NCBI GenBank assembly: GCA_903909375.1
Contig: CAIVVM010000038.1
Coordinates: 106,844-170,843, forward strand
Direction of reading: 5' to 3'
DNA from: an uncultured Alphaproteobacteria bacterium
GTDB taxonomy: Bacteria; Pseudomonadota; Alphaproteobacteria; Caulobacterales; Caulobacteraceae
Length of the DNA: 64,000 nt
A program made the translations under genes and the position numbers. How positions within the stretch are numbered: position 1 is the stretch's first letter; each line of letters begins with the position of its first letter. Shown here piece by piece: positions 19,474 through 26,820 of this stretch. The notes under the pieces are model-generated. The model searched no databases, was not told where the DNA came from, and saw only the letters and a program-made list of their open reading frames with translations.

Positions 19474-19496
19474 AGCGGGCCGAGGAAAAACGTGAT

Positions 19497-19991
19497 CTAG
19501 GCCACGCGCCGCGCCGTGCGCGCGTGGGCGTGGGCGATGGCCACGGCCAGAGCGTCGGCGGCGTCGCTGGCGGTCTTGCCGGCGGTGGGCAGTAGGCGGG
19601 CGATCATCCAGCCCACCTGGGCCTTGTCGGCGCCGCCGGTGCCGACGACGGCCTTCTTGACCACGGTGGCGGCGTACTCGGCCACCGGCAGTCCCGCGCG
19701 GGCCGGCACGATCATGGACATGGCGCGGGCATGGCCCAGTTTCAGCGCCGACTGGGCGTTGGAGTTCATGAAGGTCTCCTCCACAGCCGCCTCATGGGGC
19801 GCCCAGGTGGTCAGCACCGCCTCGATCTCCGTGAACAGGCAGAGCAGGCGCTCCGAGAACGGCAGGGTGTCCTTCGGGGCGATCACTCCGTGGGCCACGT
19901 GGCTGATACGCGCGCCGGCGCAGTCGATCACGCCCCAGCCGGTGCGGCGCAGGCCCGGGTCCAGTCCAAGGATGCGAATCGGTGTGTTCAT
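19497..19991 (-). CDS. ruvC: Crossover junction endodeoxyribonuclease RuvC
   Basis: Resolves Holliday junctions by paired nicks. The RNase H-like fold shows its catalytic acids: GLDPGLRRTGWG (first Asp), VEETFMN (Glu) and SDAADALAVAIAHAH (C-terminal Asps). 164 aa, full length. It is usually adjacent to ruvAB; here three unrelated genes (GPH symporter, rhodanese, TonB receptor) lie between. It keeps its own LexA-type box spanning the start codon. The gene ends 23 bp from the convergent TonB receptor. Confidence 0.96.
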   Translation of the reverse strand: MNTPIRILGLDPGLRRTGWGVIDCAGARISHVAHGVIAPKDTLPFSERLLCLFTEIEAVLTTWAPHEAAVEETFMNSNAQSALKLGHARAMSMIVPARAGLPVAEYAATVVKKAVVGTGGADKAQVGWMIARLLPTAGKTASDAADALAVAIAHAHARTARRVA

Positions 19992-20000
19992 CGTCTGTTC
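19986..20000 (-). promoter_or_regulatory. Alphaproteobacterial LexA (SOS) box overlapping the ruvC start
   Basis: The plus strand reads GTTCATCGTCTGTTC, an exact GTTC-N7-GTTC direct repeat. It covers the ruvC ATG (19989-19991) and nine bases upstream. A LexA site this close to the start would block transcription if initiation is near-leaderless or elongation is hindered. With the box before ruvA it suggests that both halves of the split ruv locus are SOS-regulated. Confidence 0.75.
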
Positions 20001-20048
20001 CCGACAAGATGCCGGATGACGCCACGAAATGCTTTCGGAAAAGTGAGC

Positions 20049-20891
20049 CTAATGCGCCGCGTGGGCGCCGCGCGCGTCGCGGACGGCCTTCATCGCCTGT
20101 GTCATGTCCGGCGTGCTGCATTCAGGATCACTGCGGGGCGGGGCGCTGACCCCGCCCAGGCAGTAGGCGGCGGCGACCTGGCGAGGGATCAGATCAAGCG
20201 GTTCAGGCGTGCGGTCGCCCCGGGCGATGGCGCGCGCCAGTCCGTCCAGAAACGCCCCCCACTGCGCGGCGGCAGGATCACTGGCGAGCGTGTCTCTAGG
20301 CAGGGCAGCCAAGGCGGCCCTGGCCTCCTCGAACCGGCCCAGCTCGCGCAGCGCATTGGCGGCGCGGACCCTGAGGGCGAAGGCTTCGATCGGAGCCGCC
20401 TCGCCGCCCAGCACCTGCACGGCGTCAACGAACTCGTCCTGATAGCGCGCCTTGCGCAGCGACCCGTCCTGCGCCTCCCATGTGGCGTTCAGCAGCAGCC
20501 AGGCCGTCACCGGCGAGCGCGGCTGCAGAGCGTGTTCGAGGTAGGCGGCGCGATACCAGGTTCCCTGGCCTTCACGGAGCGCGACGAAACCGGGGTCAGC
20601 CAGGATCGACGTCAGTCGCGCGCGCTCCTCGCGTGAGAAGTCGCGATACATCACCAGGCCATTGCCGGGACACTCCGGGAGAGGCGCCGGGAATACCCAT
20701 GAGCCATAGGGCTTGCCATCCGGCCGCTGGCCCCAGGTGGCGTAGGCCGTCGCACTAGTGAAGGCGAACCGCTCGCCGCCGACCGGACAGGTCAAGGTTT
20801 GGGTGACGGGCGCGGTCGGCGTCGCGGTCTGGGCTGCAAGCGGCAGGACTAGCGCTGCCGTCATCACCGCCACGCGGACACGGAGGATCAA
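20049..20891 (-). CDS. Hypothetical exported cysteine-containing protein
   Basis: I do not recognise a named family. The 280-residue product begins with a hydrophobic signal-like stretch (TAALVLPLAAQTA), followed by TLTCPVGGERF. Further cysteines occur in PECPGNG, AYCLGG and PECSTP, so periplasmic disulfides or a metal site are possible. The middle (about residues 100-210) is helical and Ala-rich with LREGQGTWYRAAYLEHAL and LRELGRFEEARAALAALP, suggesting a TPR-like fold. The longest frame starts with TTG at 20891 and overlaps the upstream SHOCT gene by 4 nt; GTG at 20873 and ATG at 20864 are alternatives. Confidence 0.75.
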   Translation of the reverse strand: MILRVRVAVMTAALVLPLAAQTATPTAPVTQTLTCPVGGERFAFTSATAYATWGQRPDGKPYGSWVFPAPLPECPGNGLVMYRDFSREERARLTSILADPGFVALREGQGTWYRAAYLEHALQPRSPVTAWLLLNATWEAQDGSLRKARYQDEFVDAVQVLGGEAAPIEAFALRVRAANALRELGRFEEARAALAALPRDTLASDPAAAQWGAFLDGLARAIARGDRTPEPLDLIPRQVAAAYCLGGVSAPPRSDPECSTPDMTQAMKAVRDARGAHAAH

Positions 20892-21571
20892 GCGCGCCCC
20901 AGAATCTTGGCCTTCATTTCCTGAAACTCTGCGTCGCTGATCGCGCCGCTATCCAGCAAACCCTTTGCGCGTTGGATGTCGTCGACGATTCGCTCGGCGC
21001 CACTGCCGTCAACAGAAGCCCCTACAGTTACGCCGCCAGCCTGGGCGCGCATCTCCTCCAGCCCCCGGATGCGGCGTTTTTCCTCCCAGGCCTGTTCCTC
21101 GGACTGGGCGCGGGCGTACATCGCCGTCGCAGTTTCCAGGGGTACGCCGTCAACGGCGACGCCCATCGCGGGCTGGACGAGATGATCGAAGGTCAGGTTG
21201 GCGCCGCAGAGCTGTTCCAGGACGTTCTGCTCCAGGCGTACGTCTTTCAGGTCCTTCCACTGCATATCGATCATCCTGAATCCGCCGATCAGCCCGCGCT
21301 GGACCATCAGCACCCGACTGGAGGTGATCGCCAGTACGGCGCGGCGCTTGAACAGGGCGAAGACCCGGTGCTGCGGCGCGGCGGCGACCAGGGTTTCGCC
21401 CGCCATCAGGGTGCGCTCCATTTGCGCTACCGCCCGGCTCGCACGGCCCTCTGACCCCAGAAAAACCAGCAGGATCCAGATCGCCAGCGGGATCAGGCCA
21501 AATCCGATCGACAGCACACAGACCGCCAGCCAGATGCCGACAGCCGCAGCCAGATGGGTAATGCCTTTCAT
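20888..21571 (-). CDS. Membrane protein with PH-like and C-terminal SHOCT domains
   Basis: 227 aa. Two N-terminal membrane helices (residues 5-42, AAVGIWLAVCVLSIGFGLIPLAIWILLVFL) precede a bacterial PH-like region (about 55-120: RAVLAITSSRVLMVQRG, then MQWKDLKDVRLEQ). A linker with an EEQAWEEKRRIRGLEEM helix leads to the C-terminal SHOCT motif (AKGLLDSGAISDAEFQEMKAKILGR). SHOCT domains are short oligomerisation motifs and give no specific function. The stop overlaps the next gene by 4 nt, so the pair is coupled. Confidence 0.85.
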   Translation of the reverse strand: MKGITHLAAAVGIWLAVCVLSIGFGLIPLAIWILLVFLGSEGRASRAVAQMERTLMAGETLVAAAPQHRVFALFKRRAVLAITSSRVLMVQRGLIGGFRMIDMQWKDLKDVRLEQNVLEQLCGANLTFDHLVQPAMGVAVDGVPLETATAMYARAQSEEQAWEEKRRIRGLEEMRAQAGGVTVGASVDGSGAERIVDDIQRAKGLLDSGAISDAEFQEMKAKILGRA

Positions 21572-21733
21572 GCGGTGTCCGGTTCCTGATCAGAAAATGA
21601 GGCTATCGGGCCCGTCGTCTGCGCTCAAGGTTATATGCCTTTGCGCGCTGGCCTTCGAAACTGGCCGGGCTCCCGCCGAAGGTCTCCTCAGAGACGACTT
21701 TTCTCTTCAGGCAGCGACGGGTTCAGGCGCGCC

Positions 21734-22510
21734 TCACCCCTTCCAGAAGTGAAACGCATCCCAGCCGGCGCCGATGGCGCTGCGGGGCACCCCGAGCGCA
21801 GAGGTCAGGTCCGCCGTGGCGCCAAACAGCAGGTTGCCGATCATGGGCACGAAGAACAGCGCGCCCAGTAAGACCAGCATCGCCACGCCCTCGAGCTTGC
21901 TGATCGTGGGCGTCCACGTCGCCGGCAGAAACGGTCGCAGGGCGTTGAAGCCGTCGAGGCCAGGAACCGGCAGCAGGTTGAGCACAAGGGCCATGGCCTG
22001 CAGGAACGCCAGCATGGCCAGCGCCTCGAACAATGGCCGTCCCGCCGCACCCGGCCAGAGCGCCAGCAGCGTCGCCAGCGCCAGCAGGACGATGAGCGTC
22101 GCCGCCGGTCCCGCAAGCGAAGCCGCCGCGCGCCAGGTCCGGCTACGCATCAGATCGTTGCGCAGATAGACCGCCCCGCCCGGAAAGCCGATGCCGCCCA
22201 GCGCCAGCGCCAGCAGCGGGATCACCAGACTGGTGCCCAGGTCGCCATACCGCCGGGGATCAAAGGCCAGGTAGCCCTTGGCCTTCACCGTGGTGTCGCC
22301 GGCCACATAGGCCACAAAGGCGTGGGCGAACTCGTGCGCCATCACGGCCAGCACCCAGCCGACAAGGACGAAGCCGAACGTGAGCGGGCCGCCCGGGCCC
22401 GGGCTCATCGCAAGCGCAGCGCCTTGGCCGAGAAAGGCCACCAGCAGGGCCACGCCCACCAGATTGTTCGGCGGCTTCCCCGGGATCGCCGTCCCGCGTG
22501 TGATCGTCAT
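21734..22510 (-). CDS. Site-2 protease family zinc metalloprotease (M50)
   Basis: Intramembrane protease of the M50 family (258 aa). The metal motif HEFAH occurs in VMAHEFAHAFVAYVAGD, and a second conserved segment NLLPVPGLDGFNAL supplies the third ligand Asp. About six hydrophobic helices are visible. There is no PDZ domain, so it resembles the compact FwdE/SpoIVFB-like group rather than RseP. Its ATG overlaps the cupin gene stop by 4 nt. The natural substrate is unknown. 162 bp of apparently featureless sequence lies between its stop and the SHOCT gene. Confidence 0.88.
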   Translation of the reverse strand: MTITRGTAIPGKPPNNLVGVALLVAFLGQGAALAMSPGPGGPLTFGFVLVGWVLAVMAHEFAHAFVAYVAGDTTVKAKGYLAFDPRRYGDLGTSLVIPLLALALGGIGFPGGAVYLRNDLMRSRTWRAAASLAGPAATLIVLLALATLLALWPGAAGRPLFEALAMLAFLQAMALVLNLLPVPGLDGFNALRPFLPATWTPTISKLEGVAMLVLLGALFFVPMIGNLLFGATADLTSALGVPRSAIGAGWDAFHFWKG

Positions 22511-22983
22511 GACCGATGGATCGGATCAATCCAGGCGACGCCCTCGGGCGCCTCGGCGGGCTCGATATCCAGATTTACCACCACCGCATCGGAATCACTG
22601 CGGACCAGCACGCAGGACAGCACCTCATCCGTCGAGGCGTTGATTTCCTGGTGCGGCACATAGGGCGGCACATAGATGAAGTCCCCCGGTCCAGCCTCGG
22701 CGGTGAATTCCAGATTTTCGCCCCAGCGCATGCGCGCGCGGCCCGAAACCACATAGATCACGCTTTCCAGCGGGCCATGATGGTGCGCGCCGGTCTTGGC
22801 GTTGGCGTGGATATGGACGGTGCCGGCCCACAGTTTCTGGGCGCCCATGCGGGCCCGATCTATAGCCACCGCGCGATCCATGCCTGGTGTAGTGGCGGCT
22901 GCGGGATCGAGTTGATCGCCTGGGACGACGCGGACGCCGGTATGCTTCCAGCCGTCTTCCGGGGTTGCCAAGGGGTCGGTCAT
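22507..22983 (-). CDS. Cupin domain protein
   Basis: Single-domain cupin (158 aa), cytoplasmic. Motif 1 is seen at AKTGAHHHGPLESVIYVVSG (metal-binding HHH and E) and motif 2 at PGDFIYVPPYVPHQEINA (His). The intact ligands suggest a metal-binding fold with enzymatic or sensing function that cannot be defined from sequence. It is locked between two genes with 4-nt overlaps (cyclophilin upstream, M50 protease downstream), so the three are a translational unit. Confidence 0.87.
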   Translation of the reverse strand: MTDPLATPEDGWKHTGVRVVPGDQLDPAAATTPGMDRAVAIDRARMGAQKLWAGTVHIHANAKTGAHHHGPLESVIYVVSGRARMRWGENLEFTAEAGPGDFIYVPPYVPHQEINASTDEVLSCVLVRSDSDAVVVNLDIEPAEAPEGVAWIDPIHRS

Positions 22984-23651
22984 GCTGGCGCGCTCGCAGC
23001 TGGAGGGGCGGGAGCCGTGGATGGTATCCGGCTGACTTTGAGGATGCGGACCGGCTGTTTCAGCAGTTCGCCCTTCATCGCGCCTTCGCCCCGGTTGGGA
23101 TCGACTGGCAGGGCGATGATCTTGCGCACGACGTCCAGGCCTTCGACCACCGTCCCGAAGGCGGCGAACCCGGGGTTCTTAGGGTTCTTCGGATCAGCGT
23201 CCAGATAGCTCATGTCGCCCAGGCAGATGAACCAGTCGGACTGGGCGGTGCCCGGCGCGTGGCGGCCCATGGAGATCGTGCCCTCGCCGTGCTTCAGTCC
23301 GGTCTTGAGGGTGGACTCGTGGGCGATCGGCGGCAGCACTTTCTTCGGGTCGTTCTGCAAGCCGCCCTGAATGCTGCCATAGTCGGTGGCCGTGTAGCCC
23401 GGCGGTCGTGAAGCCCGATAGAAGGTCGCCCCGTTGAACAGGCCGCGATCGACGTACCTCAGATAGTTGGCCGAAGTGATCGGGGCCTTGTCGGGGTAGA
23501 GCTCGATCACGATCACGCCTTGTGCGGTTTCCAGCTTGACCCTTGGGTAGGGCTTCTTCACCGGGGTAGCGGGCGCGGGTTCAGGCGTCTGGGCCCGGGC
23601 TGCGGTGAAGGCGAAGGCGGCGGTCAGGCCCAGCAATGTGCGACGTAACAT
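22980..23651 (-). CDS. Exported cyclophilin-type peptidyl-prolyl isomerase
   Basis: Periplasmic PPIase of the cyclophilin family (223 aa). A signal peptide ends near AAFAFTAARAQ, followed by a Pro/Ala linker and the cyclophilin core with ANYLRYVDRGLFNGATFYRA, GTISMGRHAPGTAQSDWFI and FAAFGTVVEGLDVVRKI. This is a divergent bacterial cyclophilin whose catalytic Arg-Phe region reads FYRASR. It may assist folding of exported proteins. It opens the cyclophilin-cupin-M50 unit. Confidence 0.9.
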   Translation of the reverse strand: MLRRTLLGLTAAFAFTAARAQTPEPAPATPVKKPYPRVKLETAQGVIVIELYPDKAPITSANYLRYVDRGLFNGATFYRASRPPGYTATDYGSIQGGLQNDPKKVLPPIAHESTLKTGLKHGEGTISMGRHAPGTAQSDWFICLGDMSYLDADPKNPKNPGFAAFGTVVEGLDVVRKIIALPVDPNRGEGAMKGELLKQPVRILKVSRIPSTAPAPPAASAPA

Positions 23652-23660
23652 GGGCCCAGC

Positions 23661-24260
23661 CTAAACCGTGGGTATGCGGTCGCGCCAGCCCGCGTCGCGA
23701 TCGGTGGTGATCCCGAACAGTTGCAGGAAGCTGACAGCCGGGAGCGGCTCGCCGGTGATCTGCCGCGTGGCTTTCACATAAAGGGGCACGACGACCCAGG
23801 ACGGCGGAAAGGCTTTCAGGTCGCGATCCGCCATCCCGCCCAGGTGCGGGCAGCGCTGGAGGGAGGCCAGCGCACAGCGCATGTGCAAGGGCGCGATGGC
23901 CCCGGCGTCCAGCACGATGCGGTCGTCCTCCAGGTCGGCAGGCACAGCCGGACCGAAACCCCGCGCCCGCAGGTCGCCCACCGCGACAAAGCGCCCGGTC
24001 TGGCTCCAGCGATCACCCGCCTCCGTCGGCTCGCCGCACATGGGGCAGAGCATGGCGCGGACGCTATCGCGCTGGCGACGAAGGTGATTGCGCGAATAGA
24101 GCGGCTTGCCAATGCCAGGATTCCAGACCTGCAGCGCCGCCGGTTGGCCATCCACCGTGGGGCATGGACCGACACCGCCCTGGATTTCCTGGGACCAGCT
24201 GGTCACCCAGGGCACGTCGACGCCGACTTTCAGGCGGGTGGGAATGATGGGTGGTTTCAT
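23661..24260 (-). CDS. Hypothetical protein with a CPMCG zinc-ribbon half-site
   Basis: 199 aa, no signal peptide or membrane helix, family unknown to me. The N-terminus is Pro-rich with PWVTSW; a CPMCGE motif occurs around residue 72 followed by TEAGDRWSQTGRFVA, and a later HMRCALASLQRCPHLGG supplies two more Cys and two His. This is consistent with a structural zinc site assembled across the protein. The ATG lies 1 nt after the EcsC stop, so the two are translationally coupled. It may be a partner of the EcsC protein, by position only. Confidence 0.75.
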   Translation of the reverse strand: MKPPIIPTRLKVGVDVPWVTSWSQEIQGGVGPCPTVDGQPAALQVWNPGIGKPLYSRNHLRRQRDSVRAMLCPMCGEPTEAGDRWSQTGRFVAVGDLRARGFGPAVPADLEDDRIVLDAGAIAPLHMRCALASLQRCPHLGGMADRDLKAFPPSWVVVPLYVKATRQITGEPLPAVSFLQLFGITTDRDAGWRDRIPTV

Positions 24261-24261
24261 G

Positions 24262-25101
24262 TCACGCCTTCAACGCGCGCAGGCGATATCCGTTCACCGC
24301 CGTCGCGCCCAATTTCTCAAGCAACCGCCAGTTCACAAAAGCGCCGATGGGCGCGCCGACCACCGGGATCAGCTGGGCCAGTTTCGCCAGGTCGATGTAG
24401 TCGCGGTATTCCTGCTGAAATGTACGCCAGTCGAAGTGTTCGAAGTCGGCAGGGTGCTCACGCCCGTCCCAGCCCTCGACCCCGGCAAACACCTGCGGGC
24501 GATGCTGCGCACTGGAAAACGCCAGTTGGAACAGCTGCAGGATGAAAAGCCGCTCGCTGAAGCGGTCCGCCTCGTGACCGTAGATGGCCGAGAGGTCGAA
24601 CAGCAGTTTCATCTTGAGCACCAGAAGGGCGGGAAAGTCAGCGAGCGCCAGCCAGAACCCCCCCGCACCGGCAACCCCGCCCTCGACGGCGGCGGTCTTT
24701 CGATAGCCGTCTATGCAAGCGATGGCCCTGCGATCGCGCTCAGCCAGGGGGACGCCGATCAATGGCTGGGCGGTGGTGATATCTGCGCCGGTGAGGATCG
24801 TCCGGGTCAGCCCTTCCACCACGGTGGTCAGGGTGGCATGCACCGGCTCCGGGATCAGCTTTGTGATGCGCACCTGAACGCCCTTTGTGGCGCGGTCGAA
24901 GGCGCCCGCGGGCTTCAGCATCGCCGTGCGCCAATGGGCCACCTCGGCTCTGGCCCAGTCTTCGTAGGCGGCGTCGCTGGCGCCGAGGGGCGGAGCCGCG
25001 CGGGCTATTGCGCCAGCACCATCTGCAGAATCCAGGCGCCCAGCGCCGTCAGGCCCGAACCCGCCACGAAGCCGCGCACAAACGACCCGTTGCGCTCCCA
25101 C
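24262..25101 (-). CDS. EcsC family protein
   Basis: Product of up to 279 aa with an EcsC domain: YEDWARAEVAHWR, a hydrophobic middle (VEGGVAGAGGFWLALADFPALLVLKMKLLFDL) and IPVVGAPIGAFVNWRLLEKLG. EcsC is named from a Bacillus ABC-transporter operon and its biochemical role is unsettled; the proteins are membrane-associated. The start is uncertain: GTG at 25101 is the longest option but overlaps a small upstream gene by 97 bp, has no obvious ribosome site, and its first 40 residues look non-conserved. A CTG about 66 nt later is possible. Confidence 0.8.
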   Translation of the reverse strand: MGAQRVVCARLRGGFGPDGAGRLDSADGAGAIARAAPPLGASDAAYEDWARAEVAHWRTAMLKPAGAFDRATKGVQVRITKLIPEPVHATLTTVVEGLTRTILTGADITTAQPLIGVPLAERDRRAIACIDGYRKTAAVEGGVAGAGGFWLALADFPALLVLKMKLLFDLSAIYGHEADRFSERLFILQLFQLAFSSAQHRPQVFAGVEGWDGREHPADFEHFDWRTFQQEYRDYIDLAKLAQLIPVVGAPIGAFVNWRLLEKLGATAVNGYRLRALKA

Positions 25102-25154
25102 CAGATGCGACGGGCGCGCATGCGTTGGGCGCGATCAACTTTGCGACGCTGCAT
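25005..25154 (-). CDS. Small single-span membrane protein (49 aa)
   Basis: ATG at 25154, stop TAG at 25005. The product has a strongly basic N-terminal half (QRRKVDRAQRMRARR), then WWERNGS, then a hydrophobic helix of about 20 residues (GFVAGSGLTALGAWILQMVL). That is a typical inside-positive signal anchor. It precedes and overlaps the possible 5' end of the EcsC gene in another frame. Charge and hydrophobic patterning support a real protein, but I see no ribosome site stronger than a weak purine patch. Confidence 0.5.
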   Translation of the reverse strand: MQRRKVDRAQRMRARRIWWERNGSFVRGFVAGSGLTALGAWILQMVLAQ

Positions 25155-25301
25155 GATGGCGTGGTTCCCCCGAAGTCTGTCCTGTCTTGTAGCCTGCCCG
25201 GCGCGCGGACGAAACCTCAGCCTCGCTTGCGACCGACGATTGCGCGCTTGCCGAACCGGGCGGAAGGGCCCTCAGAATAGAATTCAATCCGGAGTGTGAC
25301 C

Positions 25302-26249
25302 ATGCAGCGTCTGGCGATTGCGTTTCTGTGCCTTCTCGGCGTTGCGGGCCTGAGTGCGTGCGCCAGCCCGGAACTGCCATGGGCGCAACTGGAAAGCCGC
25401 TATGGCAACACCGCCTCGCGCTATCTGGAGCTTCCGGATGGCGTGCGGGTTCACTATCGCGATCAGGGCGCGCGGAGCGGCCGGACAATCGTGCTGGTGC
25501 ACGGCTTTGCGGCCTCCCTGCACGCCTGGGAGCCGTGGGTCGAACGTCTGTCACCAGAGTATCGGATCATCACGCTGGACCTGGCAGGCCACGGTCTGAC
25601 GCGCACGCCCGACGGATACCGGATCAGCACCGAGGGCCAGGTCGCGATCGTTGACGCCCTGACCCGGAGGCTGGGTGTCGAGCGCTTCGTGCTCGGCGGC
25701 AATTCCATGGGCGGGGCGGTGGCCTGGAACTACGCGCTGGCCCATCCGGATCGGCTGCAGGGGCTGGTGCTGGTCGATGCGGCCGGTTGGCCGGTGGAAG
25801 GCAAGCGGGAAGGCTCTCCGCTGGCGTTCAAGCTGCTGGCCAACCCCGTCGGGCGCGCCGTATTGAAGAGCGTCGATCTGAGCGGGATCGCCGAACGGGG
25901 CCTGAAGTCGGCCTATGCAGATGAGACCCTCGTCACCGATGCGCTGGTCGGCCGCTACGTTGATCTGGCGATGGCGCCCGGCCGCAGGGAGCTGATCCTG
26001 AACGGTCAATCCCAGCCCCGGCAGTCTGTCACGAAGGCGACATTTGCGAAGATCACCACGCCGACCCTCGTGATCACCGGCGAGGCCGACAAGGTGATCC
26101 CGGCCGAAGCCAGCCGGGGTCTGGCGAGCGCCATCCCCGGGGCGCAACTGATCACCTACCCCGGAGTTGGCCACGTGCCGATGGAACAGATTCCCGAGCG
26201 ATCGGCTCAGGACCTGAAGGCGTTTCTGACGGGTCTGCCACCCGCCTGA
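25302..26249 (+). CDS. Alpha/beta hydrolase lipoprotein
   Basis: Membrane-anchored alpha/beta hydrolase (315 aa). The start at 25302 follows GGAG by 7 nt; an in-frame GTG six bases earlier is less likely. The lipobox GLSAC gives the acylated Cys20. The hydrolase core has VHGFAASLHAWEPW, nucleophile GGNSMGG with Ser135, a late GEADKVIPA (Asp) and GVGHVPM (His). All triad residues are present. Esterase or haloperoxidase-like activity is possible; the substrate is unknown. It converges on the SRPBCC gene with 5 bp between stops. Confidence 0.87.
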   Translation: MQRLAIAFLCLLGVAGLSACASPELPWAQLESRYGNTASRYLELPDGVRVHYRDQGARSGRTIVLVHGFAASLHAWEPWVERLSPEYRIITLDLAGHGLTRTPDGYRISTEGQVAIVDALTRRLGVERFVLGGNSMGGAVAWNYALAHPDRLQGLVLVDAAGWPVEGKREGSPLAFKLLANPVGRAVLKSVDLSGIAERGLKSAYADETLVTDALVGRYVDLAMAPGRRELILNGQSQPRQSVTKATFAKITTPTLVITGEADKVIPAEASRGLASAIPGAQLITYPGVGHVPMEQIPERSAQDLKAFLTGLPPA

Positions 26250-26254
26250 GCAGA

Positions 26255-26746
26255 CTACTTCGTCTCGGCGATGGTCTTCATGGTAGCCATTATGCCAGCG
26301 AACATCTTCTGGCGGCGATCCTTGTTGGCCGCGCGCTGTTCGGCGGGGATGGACGCTTCGTCGAAGAACAGGCTGTAGACGAGTTTCGAGGTTTTCTTAT
26401 CCACCGGGCGGATCTCGACCGTGCCATGATAGAGGATGGCCGGGTTGATGTCGGCGTAGGTGTAGGACATCGGCGTTACCGCCACGATGACCTCTTCGAC
26501 CCGGCCCGCGATCTTGCGCAGCGCGCCCAGTTCACCGTCCTTGCCGGAGGTGATCTCGCAGGGGGCCTTCAGCCAGGCGCCGATGTCGCAATAGCCCTTG
26601 ACCTTGGCCCAGGCTGTTTCTGCCGGGACGTTGATGGTGGTCTCCTGAACGATGGAGACGTAGACGCCGGGGGCCGCCTGACCGGCTCCCGCGAGGCTTA
26701 AAGCGGCGGCGCAGGCGGCAAGGCCAGCGAACAGACGGATGGTCAT
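26255..26746 (-). CDS. Exported SRPBCC (START-like) domain protein
   Basis: 163 aa. The ATG at 26746 follows AGGGGA and begins a signal peptide ending in AGQAA; the longer in-frame alternative has a non-hydrophobic leader. The mature part reads as an SRPBCC helix-grip fold: ETTINVPAETAWAKVKGYCDIGAWL, GALRKIAGRVEEVI, and a C-terminal amphipathic helix KMFAGIMATMKTIAE. Such domains bind hydrophobic ligands; no specific ligand can be inferred. Confidence 0.82.
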   Translation of the reverse strand: MTIRLFAGLAACAAALSLAGAGQAAPGVYVSIVQETTINVPAETAWAKVKGYCDIGAWLKAPCEITSGKDGELGALRKIAGRVEEVIVAVTPMSYTYADINPAILYHGTVEIRPVDKKTSKLVYSLFFDEASIPAEQRAANKDRRQKMFAGIMATMKTIAETK

Positions 26747-26820
26747 ATGATGTCCCCTTGATACTCGAATCGACTTTGCACGGGTTCCCCCGGGAACGGC
26801 AAGGCGGTGCTTGATGCCTT

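Noticed and set aside
23180..23196. A LexA-like GTTC pair in the cyclophilin gene
   Set aside because: The two GTTC elements are separated by five bases, not seven, and lie inside coding sequence.
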